Below are positions 16,188 to 24,352 of a DNA stretch of 46,316 bases, one piece after another. The number at the start of each line of letters is the position of its first letter. The stretch's first letter is position 1. A model generated the notes under the pieces. That model saw nothing but the letters and a program-made list of their open reading frames with translations, searched no databases and was not told where the DNA came from. The position numbers and the translations under genes were made by a program. The DNA is from an uncultured Eubacteriales bacterium (lineage in GTDB: Bacteria; Bacillota; Clostridia; Oscillospirales; CAG-272), in assembly GCA_934371135.1 (NCBI GenBank), contig CAKRNO010000012.1, positions 1 through 46,316 of the forward strand. The letters run 5' to 3'.

Positions 16188-17843
16188 ATGGACAAAAAAC
16201 TGGTACCTTTGAAAAACTTTAAGGGTGTGGAGGGCCCCCTTCTCACCATCGTCATGGACGGCGTGGGGCTCGCGCCTGCGAACGCGGCAAACGCCGTCGC
16301 CGCCGCTCATACGCCGACGCTGGATCGCCTGATGCGGGATTACCCGATGGTCGCCCTGCGTGCGCACGGCACCGCGGTCGGGCTCCCGAGCGATGACGAC
16401 ATGGGTAACTCCGAGGTCGGGCATAACGCCATCGGCGCGGGGCAGGTCTTCGCTCAGGGGGCGAAGCTCGTTTCCCAGTCCATCGAGAGCGGTAAGATCT
16501 TCGAGAGCAGTGCCTGGGGTGAGATCGTCGGGAATGTGAAGGAGCATAACAGCACCCTGCATTTCCTCGGGCTCTTCTCGGACGGGAATGTACACTCGCA
16601 CATCGACCATCTGAAGGCGCTCATCCTGCGTGCCAAGGCGGACGGCGTGCACCGCGTGCGTGTCCACATCCTCCTCGACGGCCGCGATGTCGGCGAGACC
16701 AGCGCTCTCGATTATGTCCTGCCGTTTGAGGACTTCATGGCGGGGCTCCGCGCGCCCGATTTCGATATCTGCATTGCCTCCGGCGGCGGACGGATGCAGA
16801 TCACGATGGACCGCTACGAAGCCAACTGGGGCATGGTCGAGCTCGGGTGGAAGACGCATGTGCTCGGCGAGGGGCGCACGTTCGCGAGCGCCGCAGAGGC
16901 GATCGAGACCTACCGGAACGAGTATAAGGTGATCGACCAGGATCTGCCCCCGTTCGTGATCGCGAAGGACGGGAAGCCGGTCGGCACCGTCGAGGACGGC
17001 GACTCCGTCGTGTTCTACAACTTCCGCGGTGACCGCGCGATCGAGATCTCCAAGGCGTTTGAGGGCGGCGCAGACTTCAGTAAGTTTGACCGCGTCCGCG
17101 TACCGGCTGTCAAGTATGCCGGTATGCTGGAATATGACGGCGACCTCCATGTGCCGAGCCGTTACCTCGTCAACCCGCCCGAGATCACCAATACCCAGAG
17201 CGAATATCTGGTCGGTACGGGTGTGCCGGAGCTCGCCATCTCCGAAACGCAGAAGTTCGGTCATGTGACGTATTTCTGGAACGGCAACCGTTCCGGCAAG
17301 TTCTCCGAGGAGCTGGAGACCTATATCGAGGTGCCCTCCGACGTCGTGCCTTTCGAGCAGAGACCGTGGATGAAGTGCGCCGAGATCACCGATAAGCTCA
17401 TCGAGTGCCTGCGCAGCGGCAAGTATCGCTACCTGCGCGTCAACTTCCCGAACGGGGATATGGTCGGGCACACGGGCTCCTTCCTCGCGACCGAGTGCTC
17501 CATGGAGGCGCTGGACCTCCAGCTGGCGCGTCTCCTCGCCGTCGTGGATGAGCTGCACGGCGCCGCCATCATCACCGCCGACCACGGCAACGCGGACGAG
17601 ATGTACGAGCTGGATAAGAAGACCAAGGAACCGAAGATGAAGAACGGTCACCCGGTCGCCAAGACCTCGCACACCCTCAACCCCGTCCCCTGCATCATCT
17701 ATGATAACTTCACCTCGGGTGCCTACACCGTCAAGGCGCAGAAGCCCACCTTCGGGCTCTCCGACATCGCCGCGACGACGGTGAACCTCCTCGGCTACGA
17801 GGCACCGTCCATGTGGGACGAGTCGCTCATCGAGGTTAAGTAA
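16188..17843 (+). CDS. gpmI: 2,3-bisphosphoglycerate-independent phosphoglycerate mutase
   Basis: This enzyme interconverts 3- and 2-phosphoglycerate in glycolysis using two Mn ions and a phosphoserine intermediate. The metal-binding start is IVMDGVG, the nucleophile Ser is in DMGNSEVGH (about residues 67-75), substrate residues are in HSHIDHL and GRDVGETSA, and the second metal site is in TADHGNADEM with a later KTSHTLNPVP. It has 551 residues, slightly longer than the common 510, with the alkaline-phosphatase-like core intact. GTGAGGT precedes the ATG. It follows the topoisomerase gene closely and ends at a strong terminator, so the two may be co-transcribed. Confidence 0.96.
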   Translation: MDKKLVPLKNFKGVEGPLLTIVMDGVGLAPANAANAVAAAHTPTLDRLMRDYPMVALRAHGTAVGLPSDDDMGNSEVGHNAIGAGQVFAQGAKLVSQSIESGKIFESSAWGEIVGNVKEHNSTLHFLGLFSDGNVHSHIDHLKALILRAKADGVHRVRVHILLDGRDVGETSALDYVLPFEDFMAGLRAPDFDICIASGGGRMQITMDRYEANWGMVELGWKTHVLGEGRTFASAAEAIETYRNEYKVIDQDLPPFVIAKDGKPVGTVEDGDSVVFYNFRGDRAIEISKAFEGGADFSKFDRVRVPAVKYAGMLEYDGDLHVPSRYLVNPPEITNTQSEYLVGTGVPELAISETQKFGHVTYFWNGNRSGKFSEELETYIEVPSDVVPFEQRPWMKCAEITDKLIECLRSGKYRYLRVNFPNGDMVGHTGSFLATECSMEALDLQLARLLAVVDELHGAAIITADHGNADEMYELDKKTKEPKMKNGHPVAKTSHTLNPVPCIIYDNFTSGAYTVKAQKPTFGLSDIAATTVNLLGYEAPSMWDESLIEVK

Positions 17844-17883
17844 AAGACACCGGGCAGTCGGAAGCTGTCCGAACGGTATAAGC

Positions 17884-17921
17884 AAAAAGCCCGCCCCGGA
17901 CGAGCCGGGGGCGGGCTTTTT
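17884..17921 (+). terminator. Terminator after gpmI
   Basis: GCCCGCCCCGG pairs with CCGGGGGCGGGC (one bulged G) around a 5-nt loop, flanked by AAAAA and TTTTT. Confidence 0.88.
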
Positions 17922-18013
17922 GTATCGGAGGGAGACGGCACGGGCAGCTCCGGGCGGCAGGGGGGCGTTCAGTGCGGTTGCCCGCCGACGAGCACGCCCG
18001 CCGGGAGGCGCAC

Positions 18014-18052
18014 AAAAACGAGGCGTTGCCGGCTTTTTTTGGCAACGCCTCG
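18014..18052 (-). terminator. Terminator for the HPr-like gene
   Basis: A 12-bp perfect inverted repeat (18019-18030 with 18041-18052) is followed on the minus strand by TTTTT (18014-18018). Confidence 0.85.
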
Positions 18053-18070
18053 CTTCGATACGACAGCGGT

Positions 18071-18328
18071 TCAATCTTTCGGCACTTCGCGGAAAAGATT
18101 GAAGCGGAAAAGTTTGGTTTCATCCTCGGGCAGCTCACACTGAAGCGTCGCTTCGGCGATGATGCCGCCTTTGATCAGGGCAGTCAAACCGACGATGGCG
18201 GAGAGACGGGACTTCAGATTGAAGCAATCGCCCTCCTTGGTTTTCAGGTACACATCTCCCTTGCATTTTTCCACCGTGCGAATAAACTCCGCTACATCGA
18301 TATCATGCAGTTTCATATCCGGACACAT
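18071..18328 (-). CDS. HPr-like phosphocarrier-family protein
   Basis: This is an 85-residue protein that fits the HPr fold. The regulatory-serine segment FNLKSRLSAIVGL corresponds to VNLKSIMGVMSL of HPr, keeping the Ser-46 position, and GDVYL matches the preceding strand. At the active-site loop it has LHDID where HPr has IHARP: a His falls at the His-15 position, but the Arg and Pro needed for normal phosphotransfer are gone. It is probably a regulatory or otherwise altered HPr relative rather than the general PTS carrier. The start at 18328 follows GGAG; a longer frame to 18358 simply translates the ribosome binding site. It is monocistronic, with its own promoter and terminator. Confidence 0.65.
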   Translation of the reverse strand: MCPDMKLHDIDVAEFIRTVEKCKGDVYLKTKEGDCFNLKSRLSAIVGLTALIKGGIIAEATLQCELPEDETKLFRFNLFREVPKD

Positions 18329-18362
18329 ATGCAATTTCTCCTTTCTCTCTTTTTTCACCTTT

Positions 18363-18391
18363 AGTATATGTCAATCTTTGCCGGAAAACAA
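18363..18391 (-). promoter_or_regulatory. Promoter for the HPr-like gene
   Basis: On the minus strand TTGTTT and TATACT are separated by 17 bp, 35 bp before the chosen start. TTGACA also occurs a little upstream, but at a poor distance. Confidence 0.5.
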
Positions 18392-18426
18392 GTGTCAAAC
18401 AGACGAATTACACAAAAACGCATAAA

Positions 18427-18444
18427 TTATTTTGTTCAAAATAA
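18427..18444 (-). terminator. AT-rich hairpin directly after malQ
   Basis: TTATTTTG and CAAAATAA form an 8-bp stem with a 2-nt loop touching the malQ stop codon, followed on the minus strand by a T-rich tract. It is a weak terminator candidate. Confidence 0.35.
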
Positions 18445-19878
18445 CTAAATTCGTCCGTACAGCTCCATCCAGTCGTGCAGGCGGCGCCAGTCAATCCCCG
18501 TGAGCTGCTGCTCGGTTGTACGCCATGCCCAGTTGCCCTCTGCGCGCCCCGGGGTATTCATGCGGCAGTCGGAGCCGAAACGGAGCAGGTCCTGGAGCGG
18601 GAAGATGACGAGCCCCGCGTGCGAGGCGAGCATAGTCTTCAGCACATGGTCGTAGCAGGCGTCCCATTTGTCCCCCTCGTAATTGCAGTAGGCAAGGATG
18701 CGGCGTCGCGTCGCCTCGTCCTGCTCCCACATATAGCCGAGGAGCGTATTGTTGTCGTGCGTGCCGGTGTAGGCGACGAGGTTCTCGGGATAGTTATAGG
18801 GCAGGTGCGGCGATTTCGGGTCACCGAAGAACGCGAACTGGAAGACCCCCATACCGGGGAAGCCGCTGTAACGGATGAGCTCCCGCACGTCGTCCGTGAC
18901 GTCGCCGAGATCCTCCGCGATGAGCAGTCGTTCTCCTGCCGCCTCACGGAGTGCGCGGATGAAGGGCTTTCCAGGTCCCGGCTTCCATTTGCCCTCTTTG
19001 GCGGTCTTTGCGTCCGCTGGCACCTCCCAGTAGCTTTCCAGAGCGCGGAAGTGGTCGATCCGCACGCCGTCAAACCAGTCGAACAGGGCGCTGATGCGGG
19101 CGCGCCACCAGGCGTAGCCGTCCTTTGCCATCTCGTCCCAGCGGTAGAGCGGATTGCCCCAGAGCTGCCCGTCCTTGGCAAAATAGTCGGGCGGCACGCC
19201 CGCGACGTGCTTCGGGTGTCCCTTTGTGTCGAGGTCGAACAGGTGCGGGTGTGTGAAGACGTCGGCGCTGTCGTAGGAGACGTACATCGGGACGTCCCCG
19301 ATGATGCGGATTCCTTTATCGTGCGCGTAGGCACGCACCTCCGCCCACTGGCGGAAAAATTCATACTGAATAAAGCCCCAGGCGAACAGCTCTTCCCCGT
19401 CGGGGTCGAGGTCGCGCCAGTCACACCAGGCGGTGTTGCCGTTCTTGCGGCGCAGCGTCATGTAGCGGCAGTATGCCGCAATCTCGGGGTGGGCGGCGAG
19501 GAAATCTGCCACGGCGCCGCGCGCCTTGACGCGCCCCGCGGCGCGAAAGAGCAGGTCGAGCCGCTCTGCCTCGAGCCGGCGGAGCTCACAGGAGTAGGGC
19601 GTTTTCTGCCGTGCCCCGTCCAGCTCCTCCCGTGTGAGGAGCCCCGCCCGTTGCAGAGGGCGCAGGTCGATGAGGTAGTAGTTGCCCGCAAATGCGGAAT
19701 AGGATTTGTAAGGGGAGAAGAATTCGTCCGGCTGGGAGAAGGGGAGGACCTGCCAGTAGGTAAAGCCCCCGTCCGAGAGCCGGTCGATGAAGCGCTTGGC
19801 TTCATCCCCGAAGCCCCCGATGCCGTATTCACCCGGCAGGGAGGTGATGTGCAGAAGTACGCCCGCGGCGCGTTTCAT
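18445..19878 (-). CDS. malQ: 4-alpha-glucanotransferase (amylomaltase, GH77)
   Basis: This enzyme transfers alpha-1,4-glucan segments between maltodextrins, releasing glucose, and acts in the cytoplasm in starch, glycogen or maltose use. The N-terminus RAAGVLLHITSLPGEYGIG is typical. The catalytic residues are visible: the nucleophile Asp in GVRIDHFRAL, the acid/base Glu in IAEDLG, and the third Asp in YTGTHDNNT. At 477 residues it is a little short of the usual 490-500 but complete. The start ATG follows AAAGGAA and a good promoter. It is monocistronic here; no other maltose or glycogen genes lie beside it. Confidence 0.96.
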   Translation of the reverse strand: MKRAAGVLLHITSLPGEYGIGGFGDEAKRFIDRLSDGGFTYWQVLPFSQPDEFFSPYKSYSAFAGNYYLIDLRPLQRAGLLTREELDGARQKTPYSCELRRLEAERLDLLFRAAGRVKARGAVADFLAAHPEIAAYCRYMTLRRKNGNTAWCDWRDLDPDGEELFAWGFIQYEFFRQWAEVRAYAHDKGIRIIGDVPMYVSYDSADVFTHPHLFDLDTKGHPKHVAGVPPDYFAKDGQLWGNPLYRWDEMAKDGYAWWRARISALFDWFDGVRIDHFRALESYWEVPADAKTAKEGKWKPGPGKPFIRALREAAGERLLIAEDLGDVTDDVRELIRYSGFPGMGVFQFAFFGDPKSPHLPYNYPENLVAYTGTHDNNTLLGYMWEQDEATRRRILAYCNYEGDKWDACYDHVLKTMLASHAGLVIFPLQDLLRFGSDCRMNTPGRAEGNWAWRTTEQQLTGIDWRRLHDWMELYGRI

Positions 19879-19911
19879 AGGTTATGTTCCTTTCCGCTGT
19901 GTCTCATATAT

Positions 19912-19940
19912 AGTATAACGGATGATCGGCACGGTGGCAA
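19912..19940 (-). promoter_or_regulatory. Promoter for malQ
   Basis: On the minus strand TTGCCA and TATACT are 17 bp apart, about 34 bp upstream of the ATG. Confidence 0.7.
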
Positions 19941-19996
19941 GTGCTTTTTTCGGCACCATGCGGCATCTGCTTGAAAGACCGCTTTGCCGGAGACTA

Positions 19997-20025
19997 TTGA
20001 CAAAAAGCTATTAAGTATGTAAAAT
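19997..20025 (+). promoter_or_regulatory. Strong promoter for the abrB-ABC operon
   Basis: TTGACA (19997-20002) and TAAAAT (20020-20025) are separated by 17 bp, in an AT-rich island. Confidence 0.8.
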
Positions 20026-20028
20026 CAT

Positions 20029-20051
20029 ATTTGTATGAATTTCATACAAAT
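20029..20051. promoter_or_regulatory. 23-bp perfect palindromic operator
   Basis: Two perfect 11-bp arms, ATTTGTATGAA and its complement, flank a single T. The site begins 4 bp after the -10 box and covers the expected transcription start. The position is that of a repressor site; the AbrB-like product of this operon is the obvious but unproven ligand. Confidence 0.7.
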
Positions 20052-20081
20052 CATTGCGTGTATGACAAAGGGAGAAAGAAT

Positions 20082-20294
20082 ATGCTGGGTACGGACGGTA
20101 AGTATATATTCGGTACGGCGAAGGTAGGCGAGCGCGGGCAGATCGTCATCCCGAAAGAGGCGCGGGAGGTCATGGGGATCCACCCGGGCGACACGCTCCT
20201 CATCCTCGGGGACGAAAAGCAGGGGCTCGCCATCGTCAATCTGAATTCGGAGGCACTCGCCCGCCTGACGGCGGAGGAGGGCAATGACCAATGA
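20082..20294 (+). CDS. AbrB/SpoVT-type DNA-binding regulator
   Basis: This is a 70-residue swapped-hairpin DNA-binding protein. The core GTAKVGERGQIVIPKEAREVMGIHPGDTLLIL carries the family pattern (K-V-x-x-R-G-Q-I-(V/T)-(I/L)-P, then G-(I/V)-x-x-G-D). The start at 20082 follows GGGAGAAAG; the open frame to 20031 would begin inside the palindromic operator and is unlikely. Its stop overlaps the ABC ATPase start by 4 bp. It probably autoregulates the exporter operon. Proteins of this group are often small transition-state or transporter regulators in Firmicutes. Confidence 0.88.
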   Translation: MLGTDGKYIFGTAKVGERGQIVIPKEAREVMGIHPGDTLLILGDEKQGLAIVNLNSEALARLTAEEGNDQ

Positions 20295-21040
20295 GTGAGC
20301 CGACTCCGGAATATGCCATTGAGACGCACGGGCTCGCCAAGCAGTTCGGGGATGTCCGGGCGGTGGCGGGGCTCGACCTCGCGGTGCGCCGCGGGGAGCT
20401 GTTCGCGCTCCTCGGGGTTAACGGAGCGGGGAAGACGACGACCATACGGATGCTGACGACGCTCGCCCGCCCGACGGGCGGCACGGCGCGCGTGTGCGGT
20501 TACGATCTGCTTACGGAGAGCCGGGAGGTCAAGCGCGTGAGCGGTATCTCGCCGCAGCAGACCGCCATTGCGCAGGGACTGACCGTGCGGGAGAACCTGA
20601 TGCTCATGACCCGTATTTTCGGCGCGACCGCCGCCGGGGCACGGGAACGGACGGAGGCGCTCCTTGAGGCGCTCTCACTCTCGGATGTGGCAGAGCGCCG
20701 CGCCAAGGTGCTCTCGGGCGGGTACCAGCGCAGGCTGTCGATTGCCCTCGCGCTCGCCTCCGACCCGGAGGTGTTGTATCTCGATGAGCCGACGCTCGGG
20801 CTGGATGTGCTTGCCCGGCGGGAGCTCTGGCATCTGATCGGACGTTTGCGCGGGGAGAAGACCATCGTGCTGACGACGCACTACCTAGAGGAGGCGGAGG
20901 CGCTCTCCGACCGTGTCGGCGTCATGGCGGGCGGTCGCCTGCTCGCCGTCGATACACCCGACGGGCTCAAAAAGATGACCGGTTGTGAAAAGTTTGAAGA
21001 CGCGTTCATCCGCCTTGTCGGCGGGGAGGTGGAGGCATGA
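20291..21040 (+). CDS. ABC-2 exporter ATP-binding protein
   Basis: This is a 249-residue ATPase subunit with Walker A GVNGAGKTT, Q-loop SPQQTA, signature LSGGYQRR, Walker B VLYLDEPTLGLD and switch LTTHYLEEAE. This is the drug/daunorubicin-resistance (DrrA-like) or NodI branch of ABC exporters. It overlaps both neighbours by 4 bp (ATGA), so abrB, ATPase and permease are translated as a coupled unit. The substrate is unknown. Confidence 0.93.
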   Translation: MSEPTPEYAIETHGLAKQFGDVRAVAGLDLAVRRGELFALLGVNGAGKTTTIRMLTTLARPTGGTARVCGYDLLTESREVKRVSGISPQQTAIAQGLTVRENLMLMTRIFGATAAGARERTEALLEALSLSDVAERRAKVLSGGYQRRLSIALALASDPEVLYLDEPTLGLDVLARRELWHLIGRLRGEKTIVLTTHYLEEAEALSDRVGVMAGGRLLAVDTPDGLKKMTGCEKFEDAFIRLVGGEVEA

Positions 21041-21801
21041 GAGGCTTTTGTTTCGGCGGCAGAGTGACGCGGGAGCTCCTGCGGGATCCGCTCAGCTACA
21101 TATTCTGCTTACTGACCCCTATGGGGATGCAGCTGATGTTCTTTATCATCTGGTCGAACGTGCCCGAGGCAGGGCGCGCCAATATGGAGATCTTCCGCGC
21201 CGACACGCTCGCGCCGGGCATCGCGTATTTCGGCTTTTCGTTTGTGATGCTGTTCGGCTCGCTCCTGCTCTCGCGTGACCGTTCGACCGCTTTCCTGACG
21301 CGTCTGTATGCGACGCCGATGACGGCGGCAGACTTTCTCGTCGGGTATGCGCTGCCCCTCTTTGCGCTCGGTCTCGGGCAGATGCTCCTGACCTTCTCCT
21401 TCGCGGCTGTCCTCGGCGCCGTCGCGGGTACGCCCCTTTCGTTTGCCGGGGTATTGCGGTCGGCGCTCGCGCTGCTCCCCTCGCTCGTGTTCTTTATCGG
21501 GGTGGGGCTCCTGTTCGGCGCGCTCCTTTCGGAGAACGCCGCACCCGGGCTGGTCTCGGTCGTCATCACGCTCTCCGGCGTGCTCGGCGGCGTGTGGATG
21601 TCGCTGGAGACCATGCCGAAGCTGGAGCGCGTTTTCTCCGCATTGCCGTTTTTGCACGGTGTGCGACTTGCGCGCGGCGCCTATCGGGGCGGTGCCGATC
21701 ATTTCGGGCTCCACCTCGCGGTGACGCTTGTCAGTGCTGCTCTTTCGGCGGCTGCTGCCGTCCTTGCCATGCACCTCGCACGCCGGCGCGAGACGCGATA
21801 A
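21037..21801 (+). CDS. ABC-2 type permease
   Basis: This is a 254-residue inner-membrane subunit with about six hydrophobic segments and no large outer domain. Between TM2 and TM3 is the conserved-type stretch SRDRSTAFLTRLYATPM, matching the E/D-R-x-x-G/A ... L-x-x-x-P pattern of ABC-2 permeases. It pairs with the preceding ATPase, whose stop it overlaps by 4 bp. A terminator follows 58 bp after the stop. Efflux of a drug, lipid or peptide is plausible; nothing in the sequence decides which. Confidence 0.9.
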   Translation: MRGFCFGGRVTRELLRDPLSYIFCLLTPMGMQLMFFIIWSNVPEAGRANMEIFRADTLAPGIAYFGFSFVMLFGSLLLSRDRSTAFLTRLYATPMTAADFLVGYALPLFALGLGQMLLTFSFAAVLGAVAGTPLSFAGVLRSALALLPSLVFFIGVGLLFGALLSENAAPGLVSVVITLSGVLGGVWMSLETMPKLERVFSALPFLHGVRLARGAYRGGADHFGLHLAVTLVSAALSAAAAVLAMHLARRRETR

Positions 21802-21858
21802 AACAAGTCCTTTTGCAGCCGGTCTTTCCAACCGATTCTGCGCTGTTCCGTTTCCGGG

Positions 21859-21890
21859 AGGCGGCGGCTCCTCCGAGCCGCCGCCTTTTT
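21859..21890 (+). terminator. Terminator after the abrB-ABC operon
   Basis: A 12-bp perfect stem (21859-21870 with 21875-21886) with the loop CTCC runs into TTTTT. Confidence 0.88.
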
Positions 21891-21900
21891 CTGTGTGTCG

Positions 21901-22704
21901 TCAGAGCTCCGTCGTGCCGCGGAAGCACTCCGATACCTCCCATGTGACGGTGAGCCGGAGGTTCGGGGAGACGGTGATCTGGAACGCCTCGCCCGGCAGG
22001 GCGATAGCGTGCGGGGTGCAGAAATCCAGCCGCCCGCAGATTGCCCCGGCGACGACCGCCGCCGATGCGAGTACGGTCCCGTCCGCCTCCCGGCTGCGCA
22101 AAAGCACGCGCGGCTCGAGGGGGTCATCCGTGACATACAGGACGCTTACGGGGACGGAAAAGACGCGGAGCAGGTTGCCCGGCTTCGGCGGCGTATGTGC
22201 CTTGCCTGTTAGGACCGCGACGGGCATCCCGCCGATACCGGCGACCGTGAGGTGACAGTCGATGCCCCCGACGGTGATTGGCATATCACGCACGAGCCCC
22301 GTCAGCGTAGCGGAATAACGGGCGGCGTCGAGGGTGGGGAAGCCGCCCTCACCCGTGACCCCCCAGGCGGCACCGCCGCGTGTTTCGAGACGGATGCGGT
22401 GCGGGGTGCCCCGCTCCGTCAGGCAGAATTCCGTCAGATTGACCTGTGCCGTGTCGTAGAGGTACTTTGCCCCCGCGAGCAGGGCGCCGCGCGGAGCGGG
22501 GATCTGCCCCCCGGACGGGGAAAAGCAGTAGAGGACGGGGTCCTCCTCCTCTCTTGCACGCAGGAGCAGGATGCCGTCGGCACCGATGCCGCTCTCGGGG
22601 GAGGCGAGGTGCCGCGCGAGCACGGCTGGGTCGGTCTCCCGCGTGTCGCCGAGGCAGAGATAATCCCGGCCGCAGGCATGAAGCTTTCGGAACGTGACCG
22701 TCAT
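21901..22704 (-). CDS. DapF-like protein lacking catalytic cysteines
   Basis: This 267-residue protein follows the diaminopimelate epimerase fold from end to end. FRKLHACGRDYL matches FxKMHGLGNDF, SGIGADGILLL matches the GxGxDG segment, FSPSGGQIPAPRG lies where NADGSxxxxCGNG is expected, and READGTVLASAAVVAG lies where ERGxGETxxCGTG is expected. Both active-site cysteines are therefore replaced (by Pro/Arg and Ser), and the substrate Asn is an Arg. Epimerase activity is very unlikely; a role in binding a related compound is possible. The start ATG follows GGAGGGG. The gene is not next to lysine or murein genes; cca lies upstream on the same strand, with a terminator between. Confidence 0.7.
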   Translation of the reverse strand: MTVTFRKLHACGRDYLCLGDTRETDPAVLARHLASPESGIGADGILLLRAREEEDPVLYCFSPSGGQIPAPRGALLAGAKYLYDTAQVNLTEFCLTERGTPHRIRLETRGGAAWGVTGEGGFPTLDAARYSATLTGLVRDMPITVGGIDCHLTVAGIGGMPVAVLTGKAHTPPKPGNLLRVFSVPVSVLYVTDDPLEPRVLLRSREADGTVLASAAVVAGAICGRLDFCTPHAIALPGEAFQITVSPNLRLTVTWEVSECFRGTTEL

Positions 22705-22766
22705 ATTCTGCCCCTCCTTTTCCGATACTGCTTAATTCTATGCGCCGGGGTGGTTGTCTTAAACAT

Positions 22767-22797
22767 AAAAAACGCCGTGCGCGCGGCGCACGGCGTT
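22767..22797 (-). terminator. Terminator after cca
   Basis: An 11-bp stem (22771-22781 with 22787-22797) with a CGCGG-type loop is followed on the minus strand by TTTTTT. Confidence 0.85.
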
Positions 22798-22853
22798 ATG
22801 CGATACGGGATGATACGGCAGTACAAGGGAGGGGCAGACTACGGCACCCGTGG

Positions 22854-24209
22854 TCACGGGAGGGGGTGCCCGGCGAGATAGGCGAGCAGGGCGTCGCGCT
22901 CGTTCGGCACGGCGCCGTTCATGACGGCGTCCAGCAGGCAGTGCAGGGCGTCACCGAGCTCATGCCCGCGGTAGCGGGTCGCGGCGGTCAGGTCCCGCCC
23001 GTTCACGGCGAGGTCCGCCATGCGGAAGCAGGCACCGGCGGCGACGAGCGCCTCCCCGCGCGCCCGCGTCGCGCGGATCTGTTTCGCAGTCTCCGCGACG
23101 GCGGGGTTCCCGCCGTTCTGCGCCGCGTTGTCAGCGGCGCGGAGGTCGCAAAGGGAGAGGAAATTTTCATACCCGATCTCGGAGAGGAGCCGTAAGATCC
23201 GGGCGTCGCTCGGTTCAAACCGTTCATCGTGCCGGCGGACGAGCAGCACCGCCCGCTCCCGGCTCCTGCGGTCGGATTTGAGCTCTCTCATGCGCAGGTC
23301 GAGCGCTTCCGCTCCGATGGCGGGGTGCCCGTAGAAATGGTCCTGTCCGCTGTGGTCGGTCGTGCGGGTGAGCGGTTTCCCGACGTCGTGGTACACCCCC
23401 GCGAGCCGCAGGACCGGGTCCTCCGGCAATGCCGCGACGACGCGCACCGTGTGCTCCCATACGTCATAGAGATGATAGGGCGTGTGCTGCGGGCAGCCGA
23501 ACGTGCGGGCGATTTCCGGCAGGCAGACGGCGAGGATACCGGCGTAGCGGCGGAGCACGTCCGCGACGGCTTTGCCCCCGAGCAGCTTCAGGAGCTCCTC
23601 GCGGACCCGCTCACCGGAGACACGCGTGAGCAGCTCCTGCTTTTGCACGGCGGCTTCTGCCGTCTTTTCCTCGACGGTAAAGCCGAGGACGGAGGCAAAG
23701 CGCAGGGCGCGCAGGATGCGCAGAGCGTCCTCCTCGAAACGGCGGGCAGGGTCGCCGACGGCGCGGATGATGCCGGCGTCGATATCCTCTCTGCCGCCGA
23801 ACGGGTCAACGTAGCCGACTCCGGGGGCGTAGGCGATGGCGTTCATGGTAAAGTCGCGCCGCGCGAGATCCTCCTCCAGCGACCGCGTAAAGGTGACACT
23901 GTCCGGGTGGCGATGGTCGCGGTAATCGCCGTCCACGCGGTAGGTGGTGATCTCGACCGGCTCTCCCTGCAGCAGGACGGTGACGGTGCCGTGCCGGATC
24001 CCCGTCTCCACGACGCGGCAGCCCGCAAACACCGCCTCCACCTCCTCCGGTGTGGCAGAGGTCGTCATGTCGTAATCGTGCGGCGTGACGCCGCGCAGGG
24101 CATCGCGCACGGAGCCGCCGACGATATAGGCTTCATAGCCGGCGCCGCGCAGCTTTTCGAGCGCCGCTCCGACGCTCTTTGGCAGGGTCATGGGTGTGCT
24201 CGTTGCCAT
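22854..24209 (-). CDS. cca: CCA tRNA nucleotidyltransferase with HD domain
   Basis: This enzyme adds or repairs the 3' CCA end of tRNAs using CTP and ATP. It is a class II nucleotidyltransferase of 451 residues: the catalytic head has YIVGGSVRDALRG and DYDMTTSATPEE (metal Asp pair), then RRDFTMNAIAY and the template segment EEDALRILRALRFAS, with ERVREEL in the neck. Residues about 250-360 form an HD phosphohydrolase-like domain (VWEHTVRV, YHDVGKP, GHPAIGAE), as in many Firmicutes. It has its own consensus promoter and terminator, so it is monocistronic. Confidence 0.95.
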   Translation of the reverse strand: MATSTPMTLPKSVGAALEKLRGAGYEAYIVGGSVRDALRGVTPHDYDMTTSATPEEVEAVFAGCRVVETGIRHGTVTVLLQGEPVEITTYRVDGDYRDHRHPDSVTFTRSLEEDLARRDFTMNAIAYAPGVGYVDPFGGREDIDAGIIRAVGDPARRFEEDALRILRALRFASVLGFTVEEKTAEAAVQKQELLTRVSGERVREELLKLLGGKAVADVLRRYAGILAVCLPEIARTFGCPQHTPYHLYDVWEHTVRVVAALPEDPVLRLAGVYHDVGKPLTRTTDHSGQDHFYGHPAIGAEALDLRMRELKSDRRSRERAVLLVRRHDERFEPSDARILRLLSEIGYENFLSLCDLRAADNAAQNGGNPAVAETAKQIRATRARGEALVAAGACFRMADLAVNGRDLTAATRYRGHELGDALHCLLDAVMNGAVPNERDALLAYLAGHPLP

Positions 24210-24239
24210 CGTTCCGGCTCCTTTTCTATTGGTGGCTTT

Positions 24240-24268
24240 ATTGTAGCACGCCGCGGGGGATATGTCAA
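24240..24268 (-). promoter_or_regulatory. Promoter for cca
   Basis: On the minus strand a perfect TTGACA and TACAAT are separated by 17 bp, 31 bp before the start codon. Confidence 0.8.
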
Positions 24269-24295
24269 AGAAAATGCAAAAAACGCCGCTCGCTC

Positions 24296-24325
24296 TTGTT
24301 TTCCGTGCGCGCGCTGTGTTACAAT
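24296..24325 (+). promoter_or_regulatory. Promoter for the malic enzyme operon
   Basis: TTGTTT and TACAAT are separated by 18 bp, ending 27 bp before the ATG, which has CGGAGG at 24341. Confidence 0.55.
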
Positions 24326-24352
24326 ACAGGGGAATAAAAACGGAGGCGCTTT

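Noticed and set aside
16167..18074. Open frame of 635 codons antisense to gpmI
   Set aside because: It overlaps a complete gpmI and both downstream terminators, and no motif is recognisable.
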